Assembly (NCBI GenBank): GCA_017165825.1
Contig: CM029368.1
Coordinates: 27,700,038 to 27,764,037 of the forward strand
Origin: Hepsetus odoe
Taxonomy: Eukaryota > Chordata > Actinopteri > Characiformes > Hepsetidae
Direction: 5' to 3'
DNA: 64,000 bases
How positions within the stretch are numbered: the first letter of the stretch is position 1; each line of letters opens with the position of its first letter. Under the pieces are notes generated by a model that did no database searches, had not been told where the DNA came from, and worked only from the letters and a program-made list of their open reading frames with translations. Positions 24,660 through 35,123 of the stretch are shown here, piece after piece. The position numbers and the translations under genes were made by a program.

Positions 24660-24699
24660 TGTGAGGATTAACCAACAAACAAATGGGTTAATCCTCACA
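24660..24699. repeat. Perfect 14-base inverted repeat, 12-base loop
   Basis: TGTGAGGATTAACC is followed after 12 bases by GGTTAATCCTCACA. It lies just before the Tc1-like fragment and could be a remnant of terminal or subterminal repeats. Confidence 0.7.
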
Positions 24700-24714
24700 C
24701 AGCTAGAGCCGAAA

Positions 24715-24765
24715 ATAAGAGCCAAAAACTTTGCCCTTCAGGAAGACTGGAAAACTATTTCTGTC
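24715..24765 (+). mobile_element. Tc1-like transposase 3' fragment
   Basis: It translates as NFALQEDWKTIS and is closely similar in nucleotides to 2275-2330 (AACTTTGCCCTTCAGG...AACTATTTC). Only the plus-oriented half of the arrangement seen elsewhere is present. Confidence 0.4.
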
Positions 24766-26103
24766 ACCTGGATCTCTCACTTACATCCTTTCTAATTCAA
24801 ATTCTGTATTATAATCATTTAAAAACAAAATGTCGAAGATTTAACGCAACAAGTATCGATAGTGGTGAAGGTAAGGAAGCATCCTTCATAGAGATTTCGG
24901 AAACATCATCATCAACATCGAACAACACTGAAAACAAAGACATCCATGTTGGTGCCAGTGCTTTGATAAAAAGGGTTAAATTCAAGGAACTACAGTGATG
25001 AGGAAGGAAAGAGAGAGGCCAGCAGTCATGACCTGAAAGCAGCAGGAACAGCAGTTACACTGAGAGCAATGAGTGGTGTCCTGCAATCATCTCCGGCTCT
25101 AGCACAGAGACTCTTCTTTAAAACACATTAGCAAATTAGGAGCATTTCCACAAATGACACTTATTTTGGAAGAGAGACCTCTGGTCAGATAAAACTCATC
25201 TTGCAGTAGGGTTGTGTGCTCCATGATTTTCACACCCACAGGGTTGTTATGTGGTGCATCTGTCTGGCTCTGTTTTCAGGAGTTTGTGGGTTCAAGTCCC
25301 AGAGATGACGCTCTCATAAATTGCGGAGAAAATGGCTTTTTATTCGCAAACGGTATGTGAAGATTATGCATCATTGACAAAAACATGAAAGTAATGGTAC
25401 TTGTTGAAACTGAACTGGAACTGGAAACTGGACCTGGAACTTGTTGAAACTGGGGAAATGATGGACAAGTGAACTAAACAGCAGCCCTGATTGGCCGAAA
25501 TAAGCCTGGTTTTCAGGAAAAACAGCATAGGAGGGTTCTGAAAAGTGTGATATATGTGAGAAAAACACATGATGGCGCCACAACCTCACTAACCCTCACA
25601 GCCCAGACAGACTGGATGTAGTCTGACCCACACTGCCAGATCTGATCCTTCAACTGAACTGCTTAACAAATGCTGTAAAGCATGAGCTTGTTGGCTTTGT
25701 GCCTCCCATTAACTTAAAGCGCTGTACGTTAGAGAACAGAAGAACATTGTCAAAAGTTTGGAGCCCCTGCTTTTTCTCTGAGATTTAAACAGCTGATGGT
25801 TAATCTTCTGTGTTTGTTCAGCTTCAGGATCATTTCCTAATGTTCATCTTCATCGTTTTTCACTTGGTGAACTGACGGCACAAAGATTTTTTTTTTCCCC
25901 AAATTTGTGTATTAATACTATAAAAGGTCAAGTTATATCAGCCGATCAGAGGTAGTTTACAGGTATAAATAAGTCTAAGGGTTGAAAAAGACACAGTGAG
26001 ACTGATAAGCGGTCAGCAAACTAATTTGAAATAAGCTGAGGTCTTGCGAAAAAACTTTCTACCTGGGTGTAATTCTACTCCAGCGTCCAGTACGTCTGGC
26101 AGT

Positions 26104-26519
26104 CTTTTATAGCTGAGTGTGTGCTTAACACCGCCCTGTGAAGCCTACAGGGAAATAAACAGGTGCTGCGCTTACAGCTCTGTACAAGGTTGAGCTGTTT
26201 GGGGCACTGCAGGTCCCTCATGGCCCCATAACACCCCTGATCCCCGTCTGCTCCAGCCTTGGGCAATCACATCCACTGTTTGCTAAACAGGCTCTCTGGA
26301 GATGGCCTTCATAATCACGTATGTTTTTATTCTTCTGGCTCTGGGAATTGTGACCGGTTTGTGGTAGAAAATGGACAGCTGATTTAATAAGACTTGTCAG
26401 TGGAGGGATTAGACCATGAACTAATAACTGAAGCGGTAAAGTACGGCTGTAGAATTGAGAATTAGTGTCTGACGTTGTGCTTGTTAAGTGCTATTAGGCA
26501 TCATGCATAAATCAAAAGC
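26104..26519 (+). other. Duplicated non-coding element, copy 1
   Basis: Three blocks recur in the same order and orientation at 34768-35123. Block 1 is 26104-26153 (about 82% identical over 50 bases by my count). Block 2 is 26323-26465 (about 80% over 143 ungapped bases). Block 3 is 26502-26519, an exact 18-base match CATGCATAAATCAAAAGC. There is no open frame, tRNA-like head or transposon end. It may be a conserved regulatory element; function is inference. Confidence 0.6.
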
Positions 26520-27529
26520 TCCTATCTCCAGGTTTGAAATGCGTAAAGAAGGTCAAAACTGTATAGTAGTCAGCATCTGAATTTCGACATACAAAACACA
26601 GAATGTTGTACTTAAATGTCTGGAATGAGCCTGTATTTCATACAGTGAGTTTAAAATCTGAGTTAATATGTTATTATTGATATCTTAAGTTTGTGCTTTT
26701 AAGCTGAATGTGTGGCTCTAGTTTATAGCTGTGTAGCCCTGTTCTTAAGAGATAAGGAGGACAGACTGTGTCTGGAAATCTGAGAGTTCAGCAAAGGTCA
26801 CTCTTACTCATGCTTTCTCTGCTCTGTGAGTCAGTCCTCTGACTCAGGATGGTCAGCGTTAGGCAGGATAAGTGATCTGCTAACTATCTTGTGAGCTGGT
26901 AGAATTCTTAAGGTCAGGCTGTCTAGTAAGAGACTCGAGGCCCATTTGAAATGACCTCTCTCCTGTTGCACCCAGCTGGATAAACTTGAAAGCCATCTTC
27001 AAGAGTCAGTCTCCTACTGTGTGTTGGACAAAAAAAACAAACAAACAATGTAACTAGTTCAACTGTATGGAAAATACTCATTAACAGTAAATGAAATGTA
27101 TTTGTTTGACAAAACCTGCTAAATCTGCAGTGCCAGGAGTGAAGTAGTGTGTATGGATCAAAGACCGATAGGCTTGTGAGATCAAAGCAGATTAGATTTT
27201 TAAAAGAAAATTCTTTTGCTAAGATGAAAGCAATGAAACTCCTCCAAACTCTACAAAAAAGTATAAAGTGGAAAAGACCTATCCAGTTAATTCATGTTAC
27301 GGATGGTCATGTTACATAGTTGGTTAATACATTTATTTACATTTATTTTTCAATCGTGTTGTATCCATTCAGCCCTCTCATCTGTCCTATAACATAACCA
27401 GAAGACCAGCGTCCATTTCTGCAGAGTGTGGAGAAGTTTTCAACCCTGCTGGAGGAGAGAAAATGTAAGGCATTCAGAACCAGGGTGGAGAACCACTGCT
27501 CAAATGCAGAAAAATAATACCAGCGTCAT

Positions 27530-27790
27530 GAAGGTTCAGGGTTCGATTCTTGGCTGGGAAGGCTCGAGTCCTTTCTGTGTGTTTGTATGTTCTCCACCAC
27601 GTCTATGTGGGTGTCCTCCAAGAGGCATGTATCAGGTGAATAATAGCTGCTAAGTTGGCCCATAGGTCTTAAGTGTGTTTATCTTTGTATCTGCAATGTG
27701 ATTGACTGGCGACCTGTCCAGTGCTATGGCTCCAGAATCCTTTCGACTCAGGTTGGGATGAACAGCTCATATAATGAATGGATGGATGGA
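27530..27790 (+). repeat. Repeat C copy, diverged
   Basis: It has GGGTTCGATTCTTGGCTGGG, then a CTTTCTGTGTG...TATGTTCTCC stretch, then GACTGGCGACCTGTCCAG, and ends in (ATGG)n. The central part is shortened. Confidence 0.6.
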
Positions 27791-27930
27791 TGGTGGAGGT
27801 CTGATGGTAGGATACTCTCCTACAAACCAAGAGGTTGCAGGTTCGAATCCCATCTCCAGCACTTCCACCATTGGGTTCCTGAGCAAAAACCTTTAACCCT
27901 GAGTTGCTCCAGAAGGACTGACCCTGGATT
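27791..27930 (+). repeat. SINE-B copy, 3'-truncated
   Basis: It has the head and B box GGTTCGAATCCC, the CTTTAACCCTGAGTTGCTCC body, and stops before the tail. It joins directly to the (ATGG)n end of the preceding Repeat C. Confidence 0.75.
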
Positions 27931-28618
27931 ATCCAACAGATGGATGGATGAATGAATGCCCTTCATTTTAATATAAATCAATGTTCTCTCTATTGTTCTT
28001 CTTGCATCTGATTGTGATTTATAGTCTGATTAAAGTAATGCAGTATCATATGCAGGTGTAACAGGATGTCTGATTTCCACTGATTAACAGAGAGCTCGAT
28101 GCAGCCGATGGGAGCTGGCATGTGCAGGGACACTGAGAGCAGTGATTGTAATCACTTCTCTATTTGTTCTGGCAGCAAGGATCTCCGCGCTCCTCTCCAT
28201 GTCTGATCAGTCTGTTTCTGTTTCACACTGTCCGACGAAACTCACAAATATCCATAATTCTAAGAGCTGTAATAAACAGACTGATCATTTATTTCAAATT
28301 TGTGTGTGGACAAATCTACAGAATCACATGAATTCTAGAAAAATGGTTCGGGATGAAGACATGAGATTTGTTTCTTGCTAAAGACATAAGCGCTACCAAA
28401 GGTTTCTGCAGATTTGTGTTCAGTTGGGGAGACCGTCAAGGTGATCTGGTCAGAGTACTCATTAACTTGACCCAGTAAATGCACTGAAGCCAGTCAGAGT
28501 TAAACAGTCAGAACTAATGTTGGCTCTGCTGGCTGGAAAAAAATAGTTTCCTGGACCAAACAACACATTGTTGTGAAATGTTGGTAAAATGTTTAGTAGA
28601 GTTCATTTGACAAGCAGG

Positions 28619-28850
28619 AAGTGAAAGTGACTATTCTTGTCATTGCGAGGTCACAGCACAGCACACAGTGAACCACAACAAACTGGACCTCTGCATTTAA
28701 CCCATGCAAACACCATGCAGCAGGGAGCAGCTATGAAAGCACCCGGGGAGCAGTGACAGGGACAAAACCTTGCTCAAGGGTGCCTCAGGGCAAACTACTG
28801 GTAAGGGGTTTGAACCCACAATCTTCCAATCCTAGACCACTGCCCCTGAA
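28619..28850 (-). repeat. SINE-A copy
   Basis: Reverse-oriented. The tail AGTGAAAGTGACTATTC is on the left; the B-box complement GGTTTGAACCC and a short head are on the right. Confidence 0.85.
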
Positions 28851-28865
28851 GGTGATCTCACTAAA

Positions 28866-29670
28866 CTACACACTTTTTTCTAGTCTACTTTGGTAGGTTG
28901 TGAAGTATCCAGACTGAGTGAAGAGCTACTGCAAAAGTAAACTGATAACTGTATGAGTTACTGTTCATGAGTTCATCAGTGAAAAATGATGATCAAATAA
29001 AAACAGAGCTTTCTAAAATCTCTGGATAAAATATGAAGACAAAACACAGAAGTTGTTTAATGTGTCATTTACTTCATTTTATTTTATTCAGATTGTTAAT
29101 GTGGAACAGGCAAATAACTTGTAACTTCTGTAACTACTTATAACCTTACAGTTTGCAGCCATAATGAATTCAGGATCATCTTTTCCTGAAATCCTAATTA
29201 ATCTTGAGTAATATTGTAATTGTGATGTAAATTATATATTTCTAATCTTCCTAGAAGACCAGCAAATCTACATGAAGCGAACATTAGATGTGACATTGTA
29301 TAAGTTTCTTTTTTCAAAAACATAAGCGCATTGTTTGGATCCTGAATGCGGATCCTCTGTTTGAACATCCAGGAATCCTTCAGATTGCAAAGTAATGGGT
29401 TACCAAGTGGTGCAACTGTGTAACAAGAGGATTATCAGTTTCTAAACCTGCGTGGGCTTCTGTTAGCTGATGTAACAGAACTGATCGTTAGTGTTCTCCT
29501 CCAAGCATGTTGAGCTTTCTGACTGCATTAGCAACAGATGTGGCACCAGGTAACCTGACTTGGGGAAAAATCAGTGTTTGTGGTATCACATGAGTGGGTT
29601 CACTTGGAGATGTCTAGTTTGGACAGAAAAAACAGGAAATGAAAAATGCCTTCTTTCAAATAGAGATTTC
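28866..29670. other. Intergenic, nothing recognised
   Basis: AT-rich sequence between two SINE-A copies. No frame, repeat or RNA gene was supported. Confidence 0.5.
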
Positions 29671-29676
29671 ATTATA

Positions 29677-29860
29677 AAGTGAAAGTGAACGTGATTAATT
29701 ATCATTGTGAAACACAGTACAGCACACAGTGAGACACAACAAAATGCTCTCTCTGCATTTCACCCAGACAAAGTGCAGGAAGGGGGCAGCTATAGGAAGG
29801 AACCCACAACCTTCTGATCCTCGGGCCTAGTCCTTAAACACTAGACCTCCACTACCCCTC
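29677..29860 (-). repeat. SINE-A copy with internal deletion
   Basis: The tail and head are present, but the GAGCAAGGTACC central body is missing; the copy goes straight from the CTGCCCC region to the tRNA-like head. Confidence 0.7.
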
Positions 29861-30271
29861 AGCCCTACAACTCAGGCCTACTGAGCAATCTCACACCCCT
29901 CCTGATGATTTTTCATAGAAAACATAGAAAAAAATAATAAAAAATAGCTTTTGCATAATATGAAATATAAAAGTTATATTGCAAAGTTTCTTTAGGGAAC
30001 GCTTCTTTTATGGATCTTTTTCAGGCAGGCTTATTTTTAAGAGCTCCTCTCTGATCAACTCAAATTCAGGAAAAAAGCAAACAAAGCTGTAAAATATTAC
30101 CAAGGCATTGGTCCATTATTAAACGTCCCCAAAAATGTTTTACACGATAATGAAAAACAGCTGAAACATTCACACATAAAATGCTGCCACATTTAAACCA
30201 GCACATGGCTGAAGATCAGACTCCCATGTTTTACTCAATCAACAACCAGAGGTTGTGGAGATCCTTATCCT

Positions 30272-31228
30272 CTAAGCCGGTGATGGCTCTTCTTTCTTTT
30301 TGCAGGAGAACATCTCTAACATACATCGAGGCAGAAAGGACACCTTCTCTAAGCGGGACAGATAAACAAGGGGTTGGATGCTGCTGCTGATGTTCAGGAA
30401 GGCAAACCCTACCGGCTGAACGTAGCAGGTGAAGGCGAGTGGAGTGTAATGGTCCTGAAAGGGGAACAGTGCCACCAGAGGCAAGTAGTTGCATACGATA
30501 ATGGCCAAAATAGAAAGTACCATCTTGAAAGCTTTCTTCTTCATCGGGTGCATCTCGTCCTTTCCAGCACCCCGTGAGCGCTTCAGTGCCCAAAGAATGG
30601 AGAGGTTGCACACCACCATCCAGACAAACGTAGCCAAAACCTCACCAGTAAAAACCTTCTCAAAGTTGGGAAGGTTTCCGACAGTTTTGGCTGAGGCGTA
30701 AGCAAATGTGAGGCACAGGACGAACACGGACAGGCCAATCCTGTACTTGCTGGCTTTGAGCTGGCTGAAGGCTATGGGGAAGAGCACGGCCACAAAGCGG
30801 TCCAGACAAATGCAGGAAAGGAAGAGAGGCCCACTGGTGTCCTTCACACCATAGGAGAACTTTAGGGCCATCCAGCCGTCCATGCTGTGCCAGTAGAAGA
30901 GGTTAATGATACTTACTGGGACCATGAGCCCAAAGTAGGCATCCATAAAGGCCAAGCAGCCTATGAAGATGTCGGATGTAGAGGCCTCATGCCTGCTGCG
31001 GATCAGGATGGTGATGACCAAGATGTTGGCAGGCAGTCCTATGATTATGTTAAAACATTGCACTACCATATCAAAGAGAATGCCCTCTACCATGTTATCA
31101 CAGCCATCGAACACACTAAAGGGCTTAGGAGTAGTTTTGGCCAGTTCCTGGGTATAAGAAGATGGAGTAGGGTTGAGGGAGTTGTTTGAGATGGAATAGA
31201 GTACAGTGGAGTTGTGTTGGTTCCACAT
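30272..31228 (-). CDS. Class A (rhodopsin-like) G protein-coupled receptor, orphan
   Basis: An intact single-exon seven-transmembrane receptor of 318 residues. The start is chosen at the ATG 19 bases behind a good acceptor (TTCTGCAG, exon from 31247), implying a non-coding upstream exon; an in-frame ATG at 31273 lies on the intron side. The N-terminus has sequons N6-S-T and N15-N-S. Landmarks are GLPAN in TM1 (N68), D96 in TM2, DRF (143-145) in place of DRY after TM3, P250 in TM6, and QPLVY (285-289) in place of NPxxY in TM7. The usual Cys at the top of TM3 (25 residues before R144) is Trp119, and the second loop has no Cys. C43 and C268 could form the N-terminus to third-loop bridge seen in P2Y-like receptors. 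TM4 lacks its usual Trp. The tail has C302 and C309, possible palmitoylation sites. Ligand and subfamily are not recognised. Confidence 0.9.
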   Translation of the reverse strand: MWNQHNSTVLYSISNNSLNPTPSSYTQELAKTTPKPFSVFDGCDNMVEGILFDMVVQCFNIIIGLPANILVITILIRSRHEASTSDIFIGCLAFMDAYFGLMVPVSIINLFYWHSMDGWMALKFSYGVKDTSGPLFLSCICLDRFVAVLFPIAFSQLKASKYRIGLSVFVLCLTFAYASAKTVGNLPNFEKVFTGEVLATFVWMVVCNLSILWALKRSRGAGKDEMHPMKKKAFKMVLSILAIIVCNYLPLVALFPFQDHYTPLAFTCYVQPVGFAFLNISSSIQPLVYLSRLEKVSFLPRCMLEMFSCKKKEEPSPA

Positions 31229-31289
31229 GGTTCCAGCTGGGTTGTCCCTGCAGAATGAGATTTTAATGAACATAGCAGAAGTTATAGAT

Positions 31290-32060
31290 ATGTTTATTAG
31301 TGAATATCAAGTAATATAATGTTTCCCACACCTGCTCTTGAAATCCCCCACATCCTGCACATTTTAGTGCTTAATTGGGGCAAAACAAATGTAGCAAAAA
31401 AGATTCTCAATACTCATTCTCATCATTATCAGAACCATGATTGTCATTATCATCTTCTTTGTTTTCAGTTGTGCTGTTAGGAAGCAGGGCCCTGTTATTA
31501 ACATCTGATTATCCTAAAAGAACATACAAAAACCTCTTTGCAACCATTGCATAATTACATTTATGTGGACTGGAATGACTATGAATATGAAGTAATTTGT
31601 TGCGTTATGGGGCTTTTTTTAAAATGGTATCTGATCTGACCGAACTGGGTATTATCTAAAAGGCAGAACTTTCAGCCGTTGCTCAAAAACTGGTAACCAC
31701 ACTGCCATTAACAGATAACAACCTTTCTGATCTACTGGGTTCCCGAGAGTCGGGATAAGCACATTTCATTTCCCCTACAGTTGCTTTAAAACAAATGGAT
31801 TACAATGACAACACTCCTCATCACAGAATCACATGAATACAAACGAGTAAATGACACTTGAGGGACTTCCCCTCTGAATTCGTTAACACTGAAGCCTTTG
31901 CCAGTTTAGCAGCTTAGGGTAGTAAAATAGGAAGTTCATTTTAACAGAATGAGCATGTCTGCTGATTTTTTCATTTAAGACAGAGATACAAAGCTTTGAT
32001 ACTGTTCTGAGATATAAAAGGTCCAATCTCCTGAGAATCAAGCTTTTGATATGATTAAGC
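31290..32060. other. Upstream flank of the GPCR gene
   Basis: Should contain the receptor's promoter and 5' exon, which I cannot place. No repeat was recognised. Confidence 0.4.
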
Positions 32061-32076
32061 CACTCTGCAACTAAAG

Positions 32077-32239
32077 CAGGGATGTCGAAGTCCGGTCCAG
32101 CACATTTGGGTGGTTTCCCCCCTCAAACACACTCACTGCACCTGCCACTAAGTGTGAACCAGGTATATTTAAGGAGGGAAATCATCAAATCTTGCTGGAC
32201 TCCGGCCCTCCACTCCAGGACTGGAGTTCGAGAGCCCTG
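32077..32239. mobile_element. Non-autonomous hAT-like MITE, complete
   Basis: A 163-base element with imperfect terminal inverted repeats, beginning CAGGGATGTCGAA and ending with the complement of CAGGGCTCTCGAA. It is flanked by a perfect 8-base target duplication AACTAAAG (32069-32076 and 32240-32247). The 8-base duplication and CAGGG termini are typical of hAT elements. It has no coding capacity. Confidence 0.85.
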
Positions 32240-32414
32240 AACTAAAGAGAAGGGGATCTGGGACCCTATAGGGCTAGAAGAGATTGTGTATTAAAGAGGT
32301 CTCCTATCTCATCTAAGAGACGACTTTTGCTGTTGTATTAGCCAAGGAAGATCGCACAAAGCACCAATTATTTTGACCCAAGAGGGGTTTATTTTACTCG
32401 AATTAAATGTTAGA

Positions 32415-33020
32415 TTACTCTCATATTTTCAGTTTGCGATTGAGCTGATTAACCTCAGACCTTTTCTCCTTATCGTTAGGGGGTCAGTAATTATGGAGCT
32501 GATGGCCTGCCTCAAATAGACAGTGGCGTGTTTCCTTTTTAAACTTCATAAATGTTTACACAATTTTATTTTGAAGGTAAATGCGGTTTCATTTTTATCT
32601 CCTCATAAAAAAGTTGTTAAAAAAGAGGCAAGGAGGCCTCAACATTTGAGATATTCAATTTAAAGGTAATTTTATTTCCGGTCCTCTGAAGCGGTTCATC
32701 TAATTTGATACTCACAAACATGGGAAAGGCCTGTTAGGCCAAACAATTGCTTTCACTTAGCGTTAAGTGGCATTTTGCCCAGAACAGCTGAGCCAGTTAT
32801 CAAATAATAGAACGGTCTTGTGCCCGCACACCCAAGAAGCAGTTTGTGGAACATGGCATCACGTTTCACTGTCAGAAAAATAAACTGAAGGCTCAAAACA
32901 GCCCAGGGTGTCTTGAGACTGGAGCTCATTCCCCTCAGGGCTGTTATTGTGTTCTCCTGCAAGCTTGTGTCAAGTCCCAAAGTGCCACGTGGTAATAGAC
33001 TGCACAAACAATGGGAGTTC
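32415..33020. other. Candidate conserved non-coding block
   Basis: Continuous non-repetitive sequence rich in AT-type homeodomain-like sites and short runs. It lacks frames and repeat hallmarks, which is the texture typical of vertebrate enhancers. Conservation itself cannot be seen from one genome. Confidence 0.25.
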
Positions 33021-33070
33021 AGGCACAGACATACGTGCTTGGACTTTGATCATCAATCAAAAAGTCACCT

Positions 33071-33207
33071 TAAGATGGGGTTGTGGTGGTCTAGTGGTCG
33101 GATACTTGGCAATGGCCAAAGATATCGCAGGTTAGAATCCCACCTCCAGCCCTACCACCATGTAAAATATAGCCAAGTGTCTGACCACTAGACCAACACC
33201 CCATCTT
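33071..33207. repeat. SINE-B head with inverted second head (fold-back)
   Basis: The left arm TAAGATGGGG + GGTCTAGTGGTC (from 33071) begins a tail-less SINE-B. The right arm (about 33170-33207) is its near-perfect reverse complement. The arms match over about 38 bases including the flanking TAAGATGGGG, so the pair can fold into one long hairpin. Confidence 0.7.
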
Positions 33208-33233
33208 AAAAGGCTTAAGTATAATAATTAAAG

Positions 33234-33480
33234 GAGGGGCAGCGGTGGCCTAGTGGTTAGGGCGTTGGCCCTATGATCGGAGGATCGGGGGTTCGAACCC
33301 CTTCCCAATAGATTGCCCTGCGGTACCCTTGAGCAAGGTGCCGTCCCCGTCCCGCTCCTCCCTTGGATGGGCTGGCGACCTGTCCAGGGTGCGTCCCCCG
33401 TCCTCGCCCTGTGTGCGCTGGGTTGGACACCGGCACTCCCCCGCGACCCCGTTTGGGACAAGCGGCAGATAATGGATGGA
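33234..33480 (+). repeat. Chimeric SINE: SINE-A head joined to Repeat C tail
   Basis: The first half is SINE-A (GCGGTGGCCTAGTGGTTAGG, GGGGTTCGAACCCC, GAGCAAGGTGCCGTCCCC). From about 33360 it becomes Repeat C (GGCTGGCGACCTGTCCAGGG ... GGGACAAGCGG, then ATGGATGG). The switch is abrupt. Confidence 0.75.
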
Positions 33481-33929
33481 TAATAATTAAAGGCCTTTAT
33501 GTTTAAATTAAAGCCCTTTATGTTAAATGTGTTGTTGTTACAGCAACATACTAATTAATAATCATATAAAATAAAATAACAAAACAAAACCAGACAAAAC
33601 CAGCACCTAGCAACCCTGCAAGACCTGACAGACCGACAGTAAATTACAGTCTGGCACAGTTTTGGCCCATTCTGTATCAAATCAGACAAGACTGTTGCAA
33701 CACCATCTCAGATTTCATTTAAACTATGAGTATATTATTAAGACCTGCAAAAAACGTCTTTTCTAATCCGGCTTCCTGTTTTTTCCAGCCCTTGTTTTAT
33801 TTTTAAAGCTTTGTGTGCACTCAAAAAGAATTTAAAAATGCTTTAAAAAGCTATAGGGTTAAAGGTTAATGTTTTCACATGGACTTTCTTCTTCTTTCAG
33901 CTGCTCCTCTTAGGGGTAATTTGCTACAT

Positions 33930-34121
33930 TTGAAAGTGACCTTTTTTGTCATTGTGAAACAAGGCACAGCACACAATGAACCACAACAAAGCTATCGAAA
34001 GCACCAGGGGAGCAGTGATGGGGACGGTACCTTGCTCAAGGGTACCTCAGAGCAACCTACTGTTCTGGGATTCAAACCCATGGACTTCCGATACAACACC
34101 CTAACCACTAGGTCACCACTG
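33930..34121 (-). repeat. SINE-A copy
   Basis: Tail at the left (GAAAGTGACC), head at the right (CTAACCACTAGGTCACC). Part of the body between tail and CTATCGAAAGC is missing. Confidence 0.85.
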
Positions 34122-34145
34122 ACTAGTGACTGCAAATGCGAACTG

Positions 34146-34330
34146 CGAACCCCTTCCCAGTAGGTTGCCCTGAGGTACCCTTGAGCAAGGTGCCGTCCCC
34201 ATCACTGCTCCCCGGGCGCTTTCAATAGCAGCCCACTGCTGCACATGTGTGTATGGGTGAAATGCAGAGAGCGAATTTCCCATTCGTGGGATTATAAATA
34301 AAGGATTATTATTATAATTATTATAAATCA
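34146..34330 (+). repeat. SINE-A variant with different tail
   Basis: It starts inside the head (GCGAACCCCTTCCCAGTAGG) and has the normal body. It ends in CGAATTTCCCATTCGTGGG and a TAAATAAAGGATTATTAT run rather than the TCACTT tail, marking a distinct subfamily. It lies head-to-head with the preceding copy. Confidence 0.75.
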
Positions 34331-34767
34331 TTTTAGTAGGTATGAAGTCTTTTTTTTATATATATCTCATATTAAACTCAACCACTCAGTTGAATAAATC
34401 ATCTGTTTATGGCTTTTTTATAACATGGAGCTGTAAAGAATACATTTTCCATTTATAATATGTGCCTACAGAAAAACAAGTGTTTCTTGATCAGTATTTC
34501 ATAGTGTAGAAATTAAATATATATATATTAGATGTCAAAGAATATAAAAAAAAAATGAGAAAGCAGCAAAGATTTTACAAGCCTTAGTTTTGTGTCATAT
34601 AAACACGTTAAACAAAATCTCAAACCAATTCTTTTTTGGATGCTGTTGATTTTAACACGGAGTGACCCTTTCACTTTTCCTCTTGCCTGATTCAGCTCAT
34701 TAGCTCCTTATCAAACCCAGTGCGGTATGTCAGGACGGGAATAAACCAAGAGCTGTCTTCAGACACC

Positions 34768-35123
34768 CTTTTATAACTGAGTATGTATTTAATGCCACCC
34801 TGTGAGGCCCACAGGGACAGGAGCTGGAACAGTGTTGTTCCCGCAATCCCCTAAACAGGCCTGCCTGAACCTCGAAGGGGTACACAGTAAAAAGCACACA
34901 GTAATCAGCCGTGTTTTTATTCCTCTGGCTCAGGGAATTGTGACCAGTTAGATGCAGAAAACAGACAGCTGATTTAATGAGACGTGTCAGTGGAGGGACT
35001 ACACGGTGAACTAATAATTAAAGAAGTGTTGCACTGCTGTGCAATGGAGAATTACAGTTTTAAAGGATTCAAGTCCTCTCCTTTGTTGAATGTAGGCTAT
35101 GTCAGCATGCATAAATCAAAAGC
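34768..35123 (+). other. Duplicated non-coding element, copy 2
   Basis: Partner of 26104-26519. Its blocks are 34768-34817, 34913-35055 and 35106-35123. The spacer between blocks 1 and 2 is 74 bases shorter than in copy 1, and block 3 lies 14 bases further from block 2. No coding frame or mobile-element signature is visible. Confidence 0.6.

Larger units (their letters stand above)
22992..26095. other. Intergenic, unique-looking sequence
   Basis: No gene supported. It includes the Tc1-type fragment near 24715-24765, a perfect hairpin at 24660-24699, and a tRNA-B-box-like GGGTTCAAGTCCC at about 25290. Confidence 0.5.
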
